Made by a program: the position numbers and the translations under genes | Notes under the pieces: generated by a model | Databases searched by the model: none | Told to the model about the DNA's origin: nothing | The model's input: the letters and a program-made list of their open reading frames with translations, nothing else | In this document: positions 53,161-61,214 of the stretch, piece after piece | Position numbering within the stretch: the stretch's first letter is position 1 | Layout of the letters: each line of letters starts with the position of its first letter | IMG/VR virus record: IMGVR_UViG_3300036766_002289 | Coordinates: 326,040 to 390,039 of that record | Length of the DNA: 64,000 nt | Source of the DNA: a virus | Direction: 5' to 3' (one strand)

Positions 53161-53190
53161 AAAGGTCGCTATTATTAGCGACCTTTTTTT
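53161..53190 (+). terminator. Rho-independent terminator
   Basis: A perfect 10-bp stem AAAGGTCGCT/AGCGACCTTT with a six-base loop and a run of seven T. It separates the large head-associated gene from the protease-core-capsid unit. Confidence 0.95.
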
Positions 53191-53200
53191 ATACCTATTG

Positions 53201-53208
53201 CATAAATA
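53201..53208 (+). promoter_or_regulatory. T4-late-like motif CATAAATA
   Basis: CATAAATA, just after the terminator and 17 bases before the prohead protease ATG, which has its own AGAGGA site. It would serve the protease, core and capsid genes. Confidence 0.55.
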
Positions 53209-53225
53209 ATTATCAGAGGAACATT

Positions 53226-53885
53226 ATGAAAGACCAAATGTTATTGCTTGAAGGATTCGTATCTAATCTTGAAATTGATCTTAAAGAATCAAACCTAGAC
53301 AAAGGTTTGCTTAGATTTAAGGGCAAGTTACAAGAAGCGGAAATTGTAAATAAGAATAAGAGAAGGTATCCATATTCTGTACTTGATGAAAATGTTCGTA
53401 GACTACAAGAAGTTGTTAAATCTCGTGGTTTAATTGGCGAGCTAGATCATCCATCAGATTCAATAATTCACTTTAAAGAAGCATCACACGTTATTACTAA
53501 ACTTTGGTGGGATGGTCAAGTCCTAATGGGCGAAGGTGAGATATTAACTACGGCACACGGAAGACAAATGAAGGCATTGCTAGAATGTGGTATCAGACTA
53601 GGAATGAGTAGTAGAGGTGTTGGCAACGGCGAAATGGATGATAGTGGTATATTAGTTATTGGCGAAGGCTATAAATTAATTACATTCGATGCAGTTGCTG
53701 ATCCATCTACACCAGCAGCATATCAAGAAGAAATTAAGAGTGCAAAGCGTGAATATTTTATTCCACAAAATATTTCTATTAAAAATGATGAGCCACGCAT
53801 ATATACTCTTAATAAAGAAGCGATTATTGCTGCTTTAGGTGGAGTGATTAAGGAAACAACTAATAAATTTTTAGCGAGGAAGTAA
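53226..53885 (+). CDS. Prohead core protease, gp21-like
   Basis: A 219 aa herpes-assemblin-type serine protease. The catalytic triad is placed as His75 (IGELDHPSDSIIHFKE), Ser128 or Ser129 (LGMSSRGVG) and Asp155 (LITFDAVADPSTPAA). It cleaves the scaffold and capsid proteins during head maturation. Length is close to T4 gp21 (212 aa). First of three tightly linked genes; it ends at the base before the core gene. Confidence 0.93.
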   Translation: MKDQMLLLEGFVSNLEIDLKESNLDKGLLRFKGKLQEAEIVNKNKRRYPYSVLDENVRRLQEVVKSRGLIGELDHPSDSIIHFKEASHVITKLWWDGQVLMGEGEILTTAHGRQMKALLECGIRLGMSSRGVGNGEMDDSGILVIGEGYKLITFDAVADPSTPAAYQEEIKSAKREYFIPQNISIKNDEPRIYTLNKEAIIAALGGVIKETTNKFLARK

Positions 53886-54821
53886 ATGAGCAAAATACTA
53901 GAATCTTTAAAGAAACTTCTCCCAGAGGAAAATCTTAAGGAAGTCGCTGCTGCGGTTGACGAAATGTTAGCGGAAGCCGTTGCAGAAGTTACTAAGGAAA
54001 AAGAAGCTCTAATGAATAAGGAGCTAGAAAAAGCCTATAACGAACTTTCTGCGGAATTAGCTGCTGCTGAGAAGATTGGCGAACAGGGTTATGAGGAAGC
54101 TTTTGCTGTAATCACCGACCTACGCCAGAGATTAAATATCCAGAAGGAAGAGTTCGAAACAACTCTTGAAGAAGGATTTGAAGAGGCTTACCAGATGCTA
54201 TTGGCAGAACGTGCTAAGAATAGCAGCTTGGAAGTCGATCTATACGAAGAATACGAAAAGAAGTATGGCGAGATGAAGGAACACTTCATCGAAATGCTCG
54301 ATAAGTTCCTCCAGACTAAGGGTAAGGAAATGCACGAGCAAATCAGACGTGACCAGGCTAACGACCCACGTTTTGCAGAACAAAGAGTCGCTTTGGATCG
54401 CATCGTAGATATCGTTGCAGATCAACTAAGTGACGAAGACCGTGTACTAGCCACAAGCAGTAAGCTTGAGGATGCACATAAGAAACTTGAAGAGATGAGT
54501 GGTCAGATCAAGATGATGGAAGCTCGAAACATCCGTCTCTCAATTGAGAAGACTAAGATGGAAGAAGCTCTACGTCAGTCAACTGAGAAGATCACTGAGT
54601 CTGTTAGAGTTGAAAATAAGAATGAAAGAAAAGATAAAGCAAAGACTGTATCGGGGAGAGGGCGAATTGTTGCCGAAGAGGATACCAAGGTTATTGCGGA
54701 ACATAACCAGGAACCAGCAACCGCCAAAGATACCAATAAGAACGCTTCTTTCAAATTGTTAGAGAGTCAGGGCTTAACCAGAGAAATGGCAGCTACTCTA
54801 GCAGGAACAAAGAAGAATTAA
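53886..54821 (+). CDS. Prohead core scaffold, gp22-like
   Basis: A 311 aa protein after GAGGAAG. Nearly all helix, Glu-rich, with long coiled-coil segments from residue 25 to 250 and a Lys-rich tail, as in gp22-type scaffolds that fill the prohead and are degraded by the neighbouring protease. Assigned mainly by position between protease and capsid genes and by composition. High-expression codon use. Confidence 0.85.
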   Translation: MSKILESLKKLLPEENLKEVAAAVDEMLAEAVAEVTKEKEALMNKELEKAYNELSAELAAAEKIGEQGYEEAFAVITDLRQRLNIQKEEFETTLEEGFEEAYQMLLAERAKNSSLEVDLYEEYEKKYGEMKEHFIEMLDKFLQTKGKEMHEQIRRDQANDPRFAEQRVALDRIVDIVADQLSDEDRVLATSSKLEDAHKKLEEMSGQIKMMEARNIRLSIEKTKMEEALRQSTEKITESVRVENKNERKDKAKTVSGRGRIVAEEDTKVIAEHNQEPATAKDTNKNASFKLLESQGLTREMAATLAGTKKN

Positions 54822-54851
54822 GTAAACTTTTTTAAGATCATAAGAGGATAA

Positions 54852-56288
54852 ATGAGCGCAAATGCTAGATTTTTAAATGAGGCCAAAGAGATTGATAGTA
54901 AATGGGCCGAAACAGGTTTACTAGAAGGTATCGACAACCGATATGAGAGATCATGTGCAGCTGTCCTTCTAGAAAATCAGTATCTTTTCAACGAAATTTC
55001 TACTGACACTGGCGATATTGCTCAGTTCAAGAGAATTAGTATTCCTTTGATTCGTAGAATCTACCCACAGTTGATCGCTAACAAGATCGTTAGCGTACAG
55101 CCACTACTTGGCCCAACTGGTTTGGTGTACTACCTACGTTTCCGTTATTCGTCCAACAAGGGTGCCCGTCGTGGTGCAAGCAACGATAGTGGTTATCCAG
55201 CAGACGATATTAACTCCCTCCAGCAGTTGGCGGACGGAACTGCAAACTTGGATATATTCTATTCAAGCCAGTTCGTTCAGAACGAGTCAACTAACGTTGA
55301 CCCAGGTGCCATCGTAGTAACAGCCTACGCACCTCTAGAACACACGCCAATTCTAGCTGGAACAATGACAGGCACAGTATTCGTTGGTGCAACGGCAGTC
55401 CAGACATTCAATGTCTCTTCTGCGAACGTATTCACGTTCACTCCAATTGGCGCTCCAGCAGCGTTTGTTGTAGCTGCAACCATCAACCTAACTACTGGTG
55501 AAATGGTATTCACATGGAACATCGCCGCAGGTGCTAACACCAGCGTTGTATCCTATGAGTACAATATGGAATGTAACCAAGACCTTCCAGAAGTAAACTT
55601 GGTTGTAGAATCCGAAGAAATTGCTGCTAAGACCCGTAAGTTGAAGGCAGTATGGAGCTACGAAGCTCAGCAGGATTTGCGTTCCCAGCATAACCTAGAC
55701 GCAGAAGCAGAATTGACTGCCGTTCTAGCACAAGAAATCAACCTAGAAATTGACCGTGAAGTTCTAACTGACCTTCTATTAAACGCAGGTACAGTTGGAG
55801 CATGGGACTTCTCAACTGCCCTTGGTGACACCATCAAGGAACGTTACGAATCTCTATACGTCAAGATCGTAGAAATGTCTAACGTTATCCATCGTAAGAC
55901 ATTGCGTGGTGGTGCTAACTGGATCGTAACTTCTCCTGAAGTTGCAAGTATTTTTGAAACCGCAACAGCAGGTTTCGCACCAGCCCCAAGTGAGACTTTC
56001 ACTAGCTCATTAGGTATTCAGTACGTTGGCACTATTAACAACCGTTGGAGACTATATAAAGACCCACTCTTTAGAACTAATCAGCTTCTAATGGGTTACA
56101 AGGGCGACTCTTATATGGACTCGGGTTATTTCTACTGCCCATACGTACCCCTAACTCAGACTCCAGTAGTTCTTGATCCAGAATCATTCTGTCCAAAAAA
56201 AGGCATCCTAACACGTTATGGCAAGAAGTTGCTTCGTGAAGGTGCTAAGTTCTACGCACGTTTGACAATCCACAACTTTGTTATCTAA
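54852..56288 (+). CDS. Major capsid protein, gp23-like
   Basis: A 478 aa HK97-fold capsid protein after AGAGGA. The N-terminal helix and the run FKRISIPLIRRIYPQLIANK, IVSVQPLLGPTGLVYYLRF are classic gp23. The middle (about 155-240: AGTMTGTVFVGATAVQTFNV, then NLTTGEMVFTWNIAAGANTS) reads as an inserted Ig-like or insertion domain. The A-domain strands return at AKTRKLKAVWSYEAQQDLRS and GGANWIVTSPEVASIFE. It is followed by a strong terminator. Codon use is strongly shifted to AAG, CTA, AAC and CGT. Confidence 0.95.
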   Translation: MSANARFLNEAKEIDSKWAETGLLEGIDNRYERSCAAVLLENQYLFNEISTDTGDIAQFKRISIPLIRRIYPQLIANKIVSVQPLLGPTGLVYYLRFRYSSNKGARRGASNDSGYPADDINSLQQLADGTANLDIFYSSQFVQNESTNVDPGAIVVTAYAPLEHTPILAGTMTGTVFVGATAVQTFNVSSANVFTFTPIGAPAAFVVAATINLTTGEMVFTWNIAAGANTSVVSYEYNMECNQDLPEVNLVVESEEIAAKTRKLKAVWSYEAQQDLRSQHNLDAEAELTAVLAQEINLEIDREVLTDLLLNAGTVGAWDFSTALGDTIKERYESLYVKIVEMSNVIHRKTLRGGANWIVTSPEVASIFETATAGFAPAPSETFTSSLGIQYVGTINNRWRLYKDPLFRTNQLLMGYKGDSYMDSGYFYCPYVPLTQTPVVLDPESFCPKKGILTRYGKKLLREGAKFYARLTIHNFVI

Positions 56289-56309
56289 TAACAAGTAGTA
56301 ATAAAACAA

Positions 56310-56339
56310 AAACCCAGGTTGAAAGACCTGGGTTTTTTT
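56310..56339 (+). terminator. Rho-independent terminator
   Basis: A perfect 10-bp stem AAACCCAGGT/ACCTGGGTTT with a six-base loop and a T7 run. Ends the capsid unit. Confidence 0.95.
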
Positions 56340-56405
56340 ATTTGAAATTTTCTGGGGTTTATTGTAAACTAAGTTTTAAAGCTTTATTTTATAAAAGGAT
56401 TAGGT

Positions 56406-56926
56406 ATGATAATAACACTTACAGATAAAGAACTTTATTTTTGCGTGAATTAGCTTTAAAAAGAAATAGAAAAGAAAAAAAGTTTGGTGCCTGCACTTAC
56501 GGTGGCAAGCAAGGCAGTAGCATGGCACATTTTATCGGACTCGTAGGAGAATATGCCGTTGCGAAAAGCGTAGGAACACAAGTTGATGAGCGAATTTTTG
56601 AAGATCATGGAGATGATGGAATTGATATAGAAGACGGTAAGTGGGGCGTTAAAACTACAACCTATATTCATGATCCATATTTAAGAGTTGAAGTGCATCA
56701 TTTCAGTGAAGATATTTATGGCTATATTCTGTGCGCGTATAAACCAAATGTAAATATAAGAAAGTTAAATGTAGTAGGAAGAAAAGTAAACATAGTAGGA
56801 TGGGCTTCTAGGGAAGAAGTAAGATCGGCTAATAAGAGAGTTTTGAGAAGCGGCGGGCCGCTTAATTACATTTTGAAAGACCATCAACTTAAAGATTGGA
56901 TTACTGCACAAATTGAAAGTAAATAA
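56406..56926 (+). CDS. PD-(D/E)XK-like protein with -1 frameshift
   Basis: The ATG at 56406 (AAAGGA six bases upstream) opens MIITLTDKELYFCVN and then stops at 56451. The -1 frame from the run of five T at 56438-56442 continues as LRELALKRNRKEKKFGAC to 56926. Joined, TDKELYF/LRELALKRN reads as one normal helix, so the gene either lost one T or uses slippage. Around residue 60 the protein has DDGIDIEDGKWGVKTTTY, the ID...xVK pattern of PD-(D/E)XK folds with Gly in place of the second acid. It may be inactive or not a nuclease. A terminator follows. Confidence 0.55.
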
Positions 56927-56930
56927 ACAA

Positions 56931-56959
56931 AAAAGCCTAATCAAAATGATTAGGCTTTT
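56931..56959 (+). terminator. Hairpin terminator
   Basis: A perfect 13-bp stem AAAAGCCTAATCA/TGATTAGGCTTTT with a three-base loop; its A and T flanks make it usable in both directions. Confidence 0.88.
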
Positions 56960-56983
56960 ATCATTTCCACACTATTTTAAAAT

Positions 56984-57150
56984 ATGGATAAATTAGAAGA
57001 AAAATGGATTGATAGTTCTGCCAACTGCAAACTCTGTGGCAAAGCTAGGAATGGTGAGCGGTGGTAGCACCAAGGTTTGCTCTTGGGGAACTTACAGACT
57101 ATGAAAAACACCTTAATGATTTTGTACAGAATTACGACTATACTAAGTAA
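56984..57150 (+). pseudogene. Possible decayed small zinc protein
   Basis: ATG at 56984 opens 27 codons with NCKLCGKARNGERW and then a stop at 57065. The -1 frame from 57061 continues as VVAPRFALGELTDYEKHLND and on to a stop at 57148. The two pieces read like one protein of about 55 residues broken by a frameshift. No ribosome site is evident. Weak call. The rest of the 56960-57158 gap shows nothing else. Confidence 0.25.
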
Positions 57151-57158
57151 AGTGAATT

Positions 57159-57377
57159 ATGAAAAATTATTGGTTAAACAAAAAGACCGATGGTATTGAG
57201 ATTAAAAAGGCTTTAGGACGAGAAAAATGGTATATAGTAAGCATCGTTAACGGTGATTATCACTATTTACATAAAGATGGGGAATGGCGGCTTTCTGTGT
57301 ATTTGAATCAAGGATTAACGGGCTTATATGATACAAAGGAAGAGGCTGAAATAGTATTAGCTAAGGTGAAAGTATGA
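57159..57377 (+). CDS. Tandem paralogue 1, small aromatic protein
   Basis: A 72 aa protein, the first of three tandem relatives. All start MKNYWL, have a WY(I/V) strand, a YLHKDGEWR-like hairpin and a YDTKEEAE helix near the end. Two or three beta-hairpins and a final helix are likely. Its last codons (GCTAAGGTGAAA) supply the ribosome site for the next copy. No family recognised. Confidence 0.7.
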   Translation: MKNYWLNKKTDGIEIKKALGREKWYIVSIVNGDYHYLHKDGEWRLSVYLNQGLTGLYDTKEEAEIVLAKVKV

Positions 57378-57613
57378 AAAACTATTGGTTAGATAGGGTA
57401 AACGAAGTAGTTTGGATGGCTCACATGGAAAATGTTAATAAATGGTATGTGATTAAAAAAACTATCGGACACAATTTACTTTATCTTCACAGGGACGGAG
57501 TATGGCGATTTTTTGTGCTTTCGAGGTATAATAAGAATTTCTTATATGACACAAGAGAAGAAGCTGAAGCAATATTGGCTAAGGTTAAATATGAAAAATT
57601 ATTGGTTAGATAG
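57374..57613 (+). CDS. Tandem paralogue 2
   Basis: A 79 aa relative of the preceding protein (MKNYWLDR; YLHRDGVWR; YDTREEAEAILAKVK). It overlaps gene 1 as ATGA. Where gene 1 stops after AKVKV, this copy reads seven residues into the start of copy 3, overlapping it by 23 bases. Its AAGGTTAAAT carries the ribosome site for copy 3. Confidence 0.7.
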   Translation: MKNYWLDRVNEVVWMAHMENVNKWYVIKKTIGHNLLYLHRDGVWRFFVLSRYNKNFLYDTREEAEAILAKVKYEKLLVR

Positions 57614-57893
57614 GTGGACTGAACCAACTATAAAGCAGGTTAATGACGCACACTTGCGATGTAATGGTCAATGGTATGTTAGCAGGCAATTAAAGTCTGA
57701 AATTGAAGAATATGAACTTCTCTGGGATTATTGTTGGCAAGGACAACAAATGGCATCTGGAAATTATCCTGATACTTACTTTCTACACAGTGATGGAACT
57801 TGGTATAGAAATTCAACTTTAAAAAATGGTAAGTGGACAGGCTACTATGACACAAGGGCAGAAGCAGAAAAAGCAGTTACCAATCTATGCTAA
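57591..57893 (+). CDS. Tandem paralogue 3, expanded
   Basis: A 100 aa relative (MKNYWLDRW; FLHSDGTWYRN; YDTRAEAEKAV) with an insertion of about 25 residues before the hairpin (ELLWDYCWQGQQMASGNYPD). It ends opposite a convergent minus-strand gene, overlapping it by 17 bases. Confidence 0.68.
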   Translation: MKNYWLDRWTEPTIKQVNDAHLRCNGQWYVSRQLKSEIEEYELLWDYCWQGQQMASGNYPDTYFLHSDGTWYRNSTLKNGKWTGYYDTRAEAEKAVTNLC

Positions 57894-58158
57894 TACATTC
57901 TTCAATTATATCAACCCAGGTATTGTCATATTCATGAGTGGTCCAAGCACCTTGAGTTAGGTCACGGAGTTTATTACGTATTTGCATACCTTCTCTGAAG
58001 TGGACGGAATGGGGTATTCCATCTTCCATCCAAACGGCGTTCAATGTGCCGTGTTCTTTCTTAATTTTCCTAAAGAAGGCTAGGCCATCTTGTCCTAGCC
58101 ATGCCCGCATGTCTGGGATTAAATTGAAGTAATCTTCTTTAGATTTCTTATCGTACAT
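57877..58158 (-). CDS. Hypothetical protein
   Basis: A 93 aa protein (MRAWLGQDGLAFFRKIKKEH, then GTLNAVWMEDGIPHSVHFRE, then GMQIRNKLRD). The text HSVHFREGMQIRNxLR is a pattern I have seen in small phage proteins, function unknown. It follows the small gene at 58164 by five bases on the minus strand. Confidence 0.62.
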   Translation of the reverse strand: MYDKKSKEDYFNLIPDMRAWLGQDGLAFFRKIKKEHGTLNAVWMEDGIPHSVHFREGMQIRNKLRDLTQGAWTTHEYDNTWVDIIEECISIDW

Positions 58159-58163
58159 AAATT

Positions 58164-58328
58164 CTATCCTTCATGACCACCTTCTGTTTCTTGGTCTGGC
58201 CGTGCCCAATTTGGAAATTGGGTCCAATCAACCATATTACGGTAGGGCATATCATAGAGCTTTTTCAGTTCCTGACTGAATTTACCGTTTTTACATTGTT
58301 CCAGGGCGATTTTTACATCAGGTTCCAT
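58164..58328 (-). CDS. Small protein (54 aa)
   Basis: Read directly on the minus strand: ATG at 58328 after AAAGGAG at eight-base spacing, stop at 58164. The product starts MEPDVKIALEQCKNGKFSQE, has LYDMPYRNMVDWTQFPNW and ends EGGHEG. The strong ribosome site and fit in the gap make it a confident gene. Function unknown. Confidence 0.75.
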   Translation of the reverse strand: MEPDVKIALEQCKNGKFSQELKKLYDMPYRNMVDWTQFPNWARPDQETEGGHEG

Positions 58329-58339
58329 AGTAATCTCCT

Positions 58340-58768
58340 TTATGTAGTTCTAAGTTGTTTAACAATTTCTGCCACTAAGGTTCCATCTACATCCCTCTTA
58401 TTAGCTTTGAAGTGTTTCATAGCAATACCAGTTGCTTGACCATCTGCTTTCGCCCCTTTTAGTTCTTCAAGTTTAGGGGTCAATTCGGCAATGATATCTT
58501 CGCGGCTTAGTTGCGTAGGGACTAAAGCGGTTAGAATTGCTTTTTCTCCCAGCAAAACGGCATTGCCAGGTTTGTAAGTTAGCATTTCTTCAATACCTTG
58601 AAGGGTTTTTCTTACAATGGTGTATATTTGTTCATCGGTAAGGTCTTTACCGCGACCTTCTTGGGTATCAATTTCGCCAAGAACTACTTTAAGTATGTTT
58701 TTGGCTACATCGTCTTTGGCTTTGACGGCGGTAAGGATACTTGCTTTGATACGGTCTTTAAGAGTCAT
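58340..58768 (-). CDS. YqeY/GatB-like domain protein
   Basis: A 142 aa protein starting at 58768 after AAGGAAG (58837 has no ribosome site). MTLKDRIKASILTAVKAKDD, then LKVVLGEIDTQEGRGKDLTD, EEMLTYKPGNAVLLGEKAIL and the C-terminal GQATGIAMKHFKANKRDVDG follow the YqeY family, which shares the tRNA-binding tail domain of the amidotransferase subunit GatB. The family size (about 150 aa) fits. Phage role unknown; it may act on tRNA. Confidence 0.8.
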   Translation of the reverse strand: MTLKDRIKASILTAVKAKDDVAKNILKVVLGEIDTQEGRGKDLTDEQIYTIVRKTLQGIEEMLTYKPGNAVLLGEKAILTALVPTQLSREDIIAELTPKLEELKGAKADGQATGIAMKHFKANKRDVDGTLVAEIVKQLRTT

Positions 58769-58837
58769 GGTTTTCTTCCTTAGTATCATGTTGCCCCATT
58801 CAAAAAAGGCATCATGGTCATTGATATTAATATACAT

Positions 58838-59299
58838 TTAGATAGTGCCCACTAAGCATTTATGTTTCACTTTTCGGTCAGCAAAGTTCTTCAGGTATTT
58901 GACTGCTGGCATCATTTGGCCTTGGGCAAACACGGGGACTTTGCCTGTGCTTAGGTAGATTCTTTGGGCAATTTCTGCCATTGAACCAAACACGTTTTGG
59001 TTTCTGGTTGTCTTACAGATAAGGGCAATGACTGCACCAGTATTAAAATCATCTGTATTGATGAAAATAGGCTCACACTCTGCTATTACTGGAGAGTAAG
59101 AGAATTTATCTAATTCTCTTACAGTTGATTGTGGTAGTTCTTCGGCATTTAATATGAGGAAGTTACCACTAACTTCGTCGATACTTTTGAAGTTTGGATA
59201 ATCCACAATATGGATAAACTTATGGAAGTAGGACTTTAGTTTTTGGTAGGATTCATAAGTTCCGATGCAGATACCGTCGCCTAGATCAATAGATTTCAT
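58838..59299 (-). CDS. Hypothetical protein, weakly phosphatase-like
   Basis: A 153 aa alpha/beta protein. The opening (LGDGICIGTYESYQKLKSYF, then HKFIHIVDYPN) and VIALICKTTRNQNVFGSMAE near residue 95 have the rhythm of dual-specificity phosphatases, where C-x(5)-R forms the catalytic loop. Here CKTTRN places Arg only four residues after Cys, so the active site would be broken. The resemblance may be chance. Confidence 0.55.
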   Translation of the reverse strand: MKSIDLGDGICIGTYESYQKLKSYFHKFIHIVDYPNFKSIDEVSGNFLILNAEELPQSTVRELDKFSYSPVIAECEPIFINTDDFNTGAVIALICKTTRNQNVFGSMAEIAQRIYLSTGKVPVFAQGQMMPAVKYLKNFADRKVKHKCLVGTI

Positions 59300-59312
59300 G
59301 GCAATTGGCCTT

Positions 59313-59606
59313 TCATCTAATGACTTTTACCTTAATGTTTTTTCCATTACATATAAGGTAAAAGCTATCTTGTAAGGTTTCGTCAACGTACACAGCAAAC
59401 TTGAATTGGTCATACCAGCCATACAGGTAGAAGTCTGTATTTTGTGGTTTTTCTTCAACCAGCATGTCGGACATTAGGTCTATGAAGGTTGGTGGGATGA
59501 TTAGGTACATAATCAGTCCACCAAGACTATCTCTGGCATCTACCAGAAAGTTGCTCAGGGCAACTACTTTACCCGCTTGATTGGTTAGGTCTAGTGTTTG
59601 TATCAT
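59313..59606 (-). CDS. Hypothetical protein
   Basis: A 97 aa protein; start 59606 overlaps the previous stop as ATGA, while 59630 is an alternative start. Beta-rich, acidic (VVALSNFLVDARDSLGGLIM, then YLYGWYDQFKFAVYVDETLQ). No family recognised. Confidence 0.58.
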   Translation of the reverse strand: MIQTLDLTNQAGKVVALSNFLVDARDSLGGLIMYLIIPPTFIDLMSDMLVEEKPQNTDFYLYGWYDQFKFAVYVDETLQDSFYLICNGKNIKVKVIR

Positions 59607-59944
59607 GGCATCACCCAATGGTATTTCCATTCTTTTTCTATTGTAACTTTTTTGGTTTTCAGGATTTCTTGCATTTCTTCTTCAAGAATATCGAAAATTT
59701 TCTTACTTGTCTCTTTTTCCATTCTCATTTTCAGGGCAAGGACTTGACAATGCCAATCTTCTTCAGAAAAAGGACAAGCAAAAGAATCATGTAGGTGTTT
59801 GCCACCGCACATAGCTTCGATGGAGCCAGTAGGGCCGTTTATATCGCGGGTTGCTGTCATTGATGCACAGCAAACTCTGCAATACATTTCATCCTTAGTT
59901 CCTGGTTTTGGTGAGAAATGATCCCATCCAGCAGTATAGGTCAT
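59603..59944 (-). CDS. Hypothetical zinc-binding protein
   Basis: A 113 aa protein; ATG at 59944 has GGAGG nine bases upstream and overlaps the previous stop as ATGA. It has CRVCCASM near 22-29, CGGKHLHDSFACPF and WHCQVLALKMRM, giving Cys and His for one or two zinc sites, then a Lys/Glu-rich helix. Function unknown. Confidence 0.6.
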   Translation of the reverse strand: MTYTAGWDHFSPKPGTKDEMYCRVCCASMTATRDINGPTGSIEAMCGGKHLHDSFACPFSEEDWHCQVLALKMRMEKETSKKIFDILEEEMQEILKTKKVTIEKEWKYHWVMP

Positions 59945-60291
59945 TTGAAGCAACCTCCATTACAGGTTAGTTTACCGCATAGACCACAATGACCTTGTGT
60001 AGTGTCATAGATTGTAAAGCCTGAATGAATCTCTGTTTTAGTAGTTTGGAGTGGTGGCAGATGATTGCCAGCTTCATCCAGTACATATTCATTGCCAAAT
60101 TCATCAAAATGAATTATTTGGTCATTTCTAATTTCTTTACCAATGCCATTGAAGTCTATTGAATATGCCAGTTTTAGCATATTGGTGATTTCTTTCTTGG
60201 TGCAGGGTTTCGAGATATCTCCATATAAAAGATCACCATATGGGAGGCTATCATAGACGGCATCAATAGCTTTTTGACTAGGATTTTTCAT
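59941..60291 (-). CDS. Hypothetical protein with Cys-rich end
   Basis: A 116 aa protein starting just after the lipase stop. Helical first half, beta middle, and a terminal GHCGLCGKLTCNGGCF that could hold a zinc ion. First of several ATGA-coupled genes transcribed leftwards. Confidence 0.58.
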   Translation of the reverse strand: MKNPSQKAIDAVYDSLPYGDLLYGDISKPCTKKEITNMLKLAYSIDFNGIGKEIRNDQIIHFDEFGNEYVLDEAGNHLPPLQTTKTEIHSGFTIYDTTQGHCGLCGKLTCNGGCFK

Positions 60292-60294
60292 AGC

Positions 60295-61191
60295 TCACCA
60301 ATTATTATCAAGCCAAGTCAGGGTGTCCTGTATATTATAGCTCATTCCGATGGATTTTATTGAAGAAATTAGGTCCAAATCATCCATACTAGCATTTATT
60401 ACAGGTTGCATTCGATGATACTTATGACCTATCAAAGTATTACATTGATAGTTTGTTATTAGAATATCCTTTTCTGTAAACATTTCTAACAATGGCTTGA
60501 TCCAGCTAAAATAGCCCCATTGTTCATTTCGTTCTTCAATAAACTTATTCTTAATACTGCCAATTGACAATACGGATAAATCACTAAATTTTGGTCTAGG
60601 ATTGATATACGCTCTTTCATCTTGCGTTTGGCACATAGCGATTAAAGATGGGTTAACATTAGCAAAAGCACCATCAATATATTTGTCATATATTGGGAAG
60701 AAAGCAGGAACGGCGGCAGTTGCCATAGCTGCATCTAAAACCTTGAAGTCACCATCTGAGTCTGGTCCTTCAAAGTTATGGAGCATTTTTGCTTTCCATC
60801 TACGTTCAGTCGCATGTTCATTATCTATGCAAAAAGTCGTTATCAGTGTTTTTTTCTTAAGATCACTGAGAGTATTTTCTCCAAAAATATTGCCTAGATA
60901 GTCCTTAAATGTGGAGTTATCATATTTAGGGCACATGCCAGCGAAGAACTTAGCTTGTCTGAATACATTAGTTGTAAAGGCATGTGGCATACCTAGTAGG
61001 AAGTTACTTTCGACTTCGCTAATATGGTGCCCACTTGCTATGCCTAATGCTAGAATTCCGCCAATTGATGTTCCAGTTACTAGGTCTATTTTATCAAGTA
61101 GGTCTGGCCTTTTCTCCATTAATCTTCTGATTAAAATAACGGAAGAATAGCCGTGTAGTCCACCGCCATCAATTGACAGAATTCTATACAT
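60295..61191 (-). CDS. Patatin-like phospholipase
   Basis: A 298 aa lipid acyl hydrolase. The oxyanion hole is DGGGLHG at 8-14, the nucleophile Ser42 in GTSIGG, and the second catalytic residue Asp173 in the DGA motif (YIDGAFANVNP). The set is complete, so it should be active on membrane lipids or related esters. No signal peptide or membrane segment. In phage it could help lysis, reshape host membranes or be delivered to the cell; bacterial immune systems such as CBASS use relatives as effectors, an interesting parallel. Followed by small genes and preceded by a vWA gene. Confidence 0.9.
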   Translation of the reverse strand: MYRILSIDGGGLHGYSSVILIRRLMEKRPDLLDKIDLVTGTSIGGILALGIASGHHISEVESNFLLGMPHAFTTNVFRQAKFFAGMCPKYDNSTFKDYLGNIFGENTLSDLKKKTLITTFCIDNEHATERRWKAKMLHNFEGPDSDGDFKVLDAAMATAAVPAFFPIYDKYIDGAFANVNPSLIAMCQTQDERAYINPRPKFSDLSVLSIGSIKNKFIEERNEQWGYFSWIKPLLEMFTEKDILITNYQCNTLIGHKYHRMQPVINASMDDLDLISSIKSIGMSYNIQDTLTWLDNNW

Positions 61192-61214
61192 TATTTACTC
61201 CGTTTCTGGATGCT

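Noticed and set aside
58838-59299. Active dual-specificity phosphatase
   Set aside because: The Cys-to-Arg spacing of the catalytic loop is wrong; retained only as weak resemblance.
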